The notes beneath the pieces are model-generated. The model saw only the letters and a list, made by a program, of their open reading frames with translations, had not been told where the DNA came from and did not search any database. Shown here piece after piece: positions 5,853 to 6,503 of a stretch of 6,503 nt of DNA (its first letter is position 1; each line of letters opens with the position of its first letter). This DNA comes from Actinomycetales bacterium. Its GTDB lineage: Bacteria; Actinomycetota; Actinomycetes; S36-B12. Position numbers and translations under genes: made by a program. Location of the stretch: NCBI GenBank assembly GCA_017849335.1, contig JAFIHP010000130.1, forward strand, positions 1-6,503. Reading direction: 5' to 3'.

Positions 5853-5858
5853 AGGCTA
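5853..5858 (-). promoter_or_regulatory. Putative -10 box of the four-gene operon (leaderless)
   Basis: On the minus strand TAGCCT is followed by 7 nt and then the GTG of the sulfotransferase. This is almost the same layout as TAGACT-N8-GTG before lysC. Transcription would start at or next to the start codon. No convincing -35 hexamer is seen 17-18 nt upstream. Confidence 0.48.
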
Positions 5859-5889
5859 CCGGCGCCCGCCGCGGACCCACCGGCCGCGG

Positions 5890-5940
5890 TGTTGAGGTTC
5901 CGGGCGATTCACGGGGACTGAATCGCTCTCAACCTCAACA
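5890..5940. repeat. Large nested palindrome upstream of the operon promoter
   Basis: The outer arms TGTTGAGGTT (5890-5899) and AACCTCAACA (5931-5940) match perfectly over 10 bp. After a 2x2 internal loop, GGGCGATTCA (5902-5911) pairs with TGAATCGCTC (5919-5928) over 10 bp, with one G-T wobble, around a 7-nt loop. It lies between the tRNA terminator and the sulfotransferase promoter, about 32 nt upstream of its -10 box, and overlaps no gene. It could be an operator for a dimeric regulator (inner half-sites GCGATTCA/TGAATCGC), a transcription stop, or a palindromic mobile repeat. The sequence is unlike the 2623-2687 element although the architecture is similar. Confidence 0.8.
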
Positions 5941-5970
5941 GCGCGGGGTGGGTGGAGAGGACTCCGACAG

Positions 5971-6008
5971 CGCAGCAGGGGCCGACCGGGCGGTCGACCC
6001 CTGCTGTG
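5971..6008 (-). terminator. Terminator hairpin of tRNA-Pro
   Basis: CAGCAGGGGCCGACC (5973-5987) pairs with GGTCGACCCCTGCTG (5992-6006) over 15 positions with one C-A mismatch, around a GGGC loop. Two more pairs (one a wobble) extend the base to 5971/6008. On the minus strand the hairpin begins directly at the encoded CCA end of the tRNA. There is no long T-tract, which is usual in high-GC actinobacteria. The intervening 5941-5970 shows nothing recognisable. Confidence 0.82.
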
Positions 6009-6085
<77 letters not shown>

Positions 6086-6097
6086 AAGGCCTCGCGG

Positions 6098-6103
6098 AGT
6101 CTA
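6098..6103 (-). promoter_or_regulatory. Putative -10 box of tRNA-Pro
   Basis: TAGACT on the minus strand ends 12 nt before the tRNA 5' end, which leaves room for a short leader of a few nt. It is identical to the -10 box proposed for lysC. No clear -35 hexamer is visible. It lies between the phosphoesterase stop (6141) and the tRNA, so the tRNA can be expressed alone. Confidence 0.5.
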
Positions 6104-6140
6104 GCCCAGCCGTGCGTTCGGACCCGACTCCGGGGCTGCC

Positions 6141-6503
6141 TCAGCCGCGGGCGGTCAGGGTGAGGAGCGTCGCCTCCGGGCGGCACGCGAACCGCACCGG
6201 GGCGTAGGGCGACGTGCCGAGCCCGGCGGACACGTGCAGGGCCGCGTCGCCGTGGGTCGACAGGCCCTTGGCCTTCGAGCGGGGCAGGTCGCAGTTCGTG
6301 ACGAGTGCGCCGACGCCCGGCACGCACAGCTGGCCGCCGTGGGTGTGGCCCGCGAGGACGAGGTCCGCCCCGTCGACGGCCATGGCGTCCAGCACACGCA
6401 GGTACGGGGCATGGGTCACGCCGAGCGCGAGGTCCGCGTCCGCAGCGAACGCCCCGGCCACGTCGTTGTACCGGTCCCTGCGGATGTGCGGGTCGTCGAC
6501 CCC
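6141..6503 (-). CDS. Metallophosphoesterase (calcineurin-like), C-terminal part; 5' end outside window
   Basis: The last 120 residues of a protein of the calcineurin-like metallophosphoesterase superfamily. The visible part starts GVDDPHIRRDRYNDVAGAF and has THAPYL (about 6402-6419) and GHTHGGQ (6330-6350), whose histidines are metal ligands in this fold. CVPGVGALVTNCDLPRSKAKGL follows, as in YkuE/YaeI-like members. The N-terminal metal-binding motifs and any membrane anchor are outside the window. The frame is open to the window edge, so the true start is unseen. In actinobacteria a gene of this kind often lies after a penicillin-binding protein gene, but that neighbour is not visible here. 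The substrate is unknown; relatives act on phosphodiesters or phospholipid-type substrates. Confidence 0.92.
   Translation of the reverse strand, partial: GVDDPHIRRDRYNDVAGAFAADADLALGVTHAPYLRVLDAMAVDGADLVLAGHTHGGQLCVPGVGALVTNCDLPRSKAKGLSTHGDAALHVSAGLGTSPYAPVRFACRPEATLLTLTARG

Noticed and set aside
6095..6132. 7-bp inverted repeat CGGAGTC/GACTCCG around the tRNA promoter
   Set aside because: Short arms with a 24-nt spacer in very GC-rich DNA are expected by chance; the left arm overlaps the -10 box, but nothing else supports an operator.

Overview
The window is very GC-rich. It uses GTG starts freely, has TAGNCT-type -10 boxes placed directly before start codons, and carries a recR - aspartokinase - aspartate-semialdehyde dehydrogenase order. 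Together these point to a high-GC actinobacterium. I lean weakly towards the Propionibacteriales/Nocardioidaceae, but nothing here proves the genus. The relative order and orientation (recR, lysC, asd facing a metallophosphoesterase read from the other strand) matches my memory of the wider layout in Mycobacterium, where many more genes lie between asd and the phosphoesterase.

Left part (1-2598, plus strand): the 3' end of a recR-like reading frame, then a short region with two small palindromes, then lysC (aspartokinase, with an internal in-frame start for the separate beta/regulatory subunit) and asd (aspartate-semialdehyde dehydrogenase). lysC and asd overlap by 4 nt and carry out the first two steps from aspartate towards lysine/diaminopimelate, threonine and methionine. 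The recR-like tail lacks several hydrophobic residues expected at its C-terminus. It also has no stop where RecR normally ends, so it reads on through both palindromes.

Middle part (2599-5880): a strong nested inverted repeat (2623-2687) separates asd from a convergent minus-strand block of four tightly packed genes. In transcription order these are a family 2 (carbohydrate-type) sulfotransferase, a uridine-kinase-like P-loop protein, a class I SAM-dependent methyltransferase, and a winged-helix protein of the HTH_42/AlkZ-YcaQ family that keeps the QxQ catalytic motif of AlkZ-like DNA glycosylases. Junctions are a 4-nt overlap, a 9-nt gap and an 8-nt overlap, so I read this as one operon. It has a putative leaderless promoter just ahead of the sulfotransferase. 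A second large nested palindrome (5890-5940) lies upstream of that promoter.

Right part (5890-6503): tRNA-Pro(CGG) on the minus strand, with encoded CCA, a TAGACT -10 box and a strong terminator hairpin. Beyond it is the 3' end of a minus-strand metallophosphoesterase gene that runs off the window.

I see no phage, transposase, CRISPR or recognised defence system. The parts most worth a second look are the twin palindromes with complementary loops at 123-210, the altered RecR tail, the two nested palindromes bracketing the four-gene operon, and the AlkZ-like glycosylase in an unusual operon.
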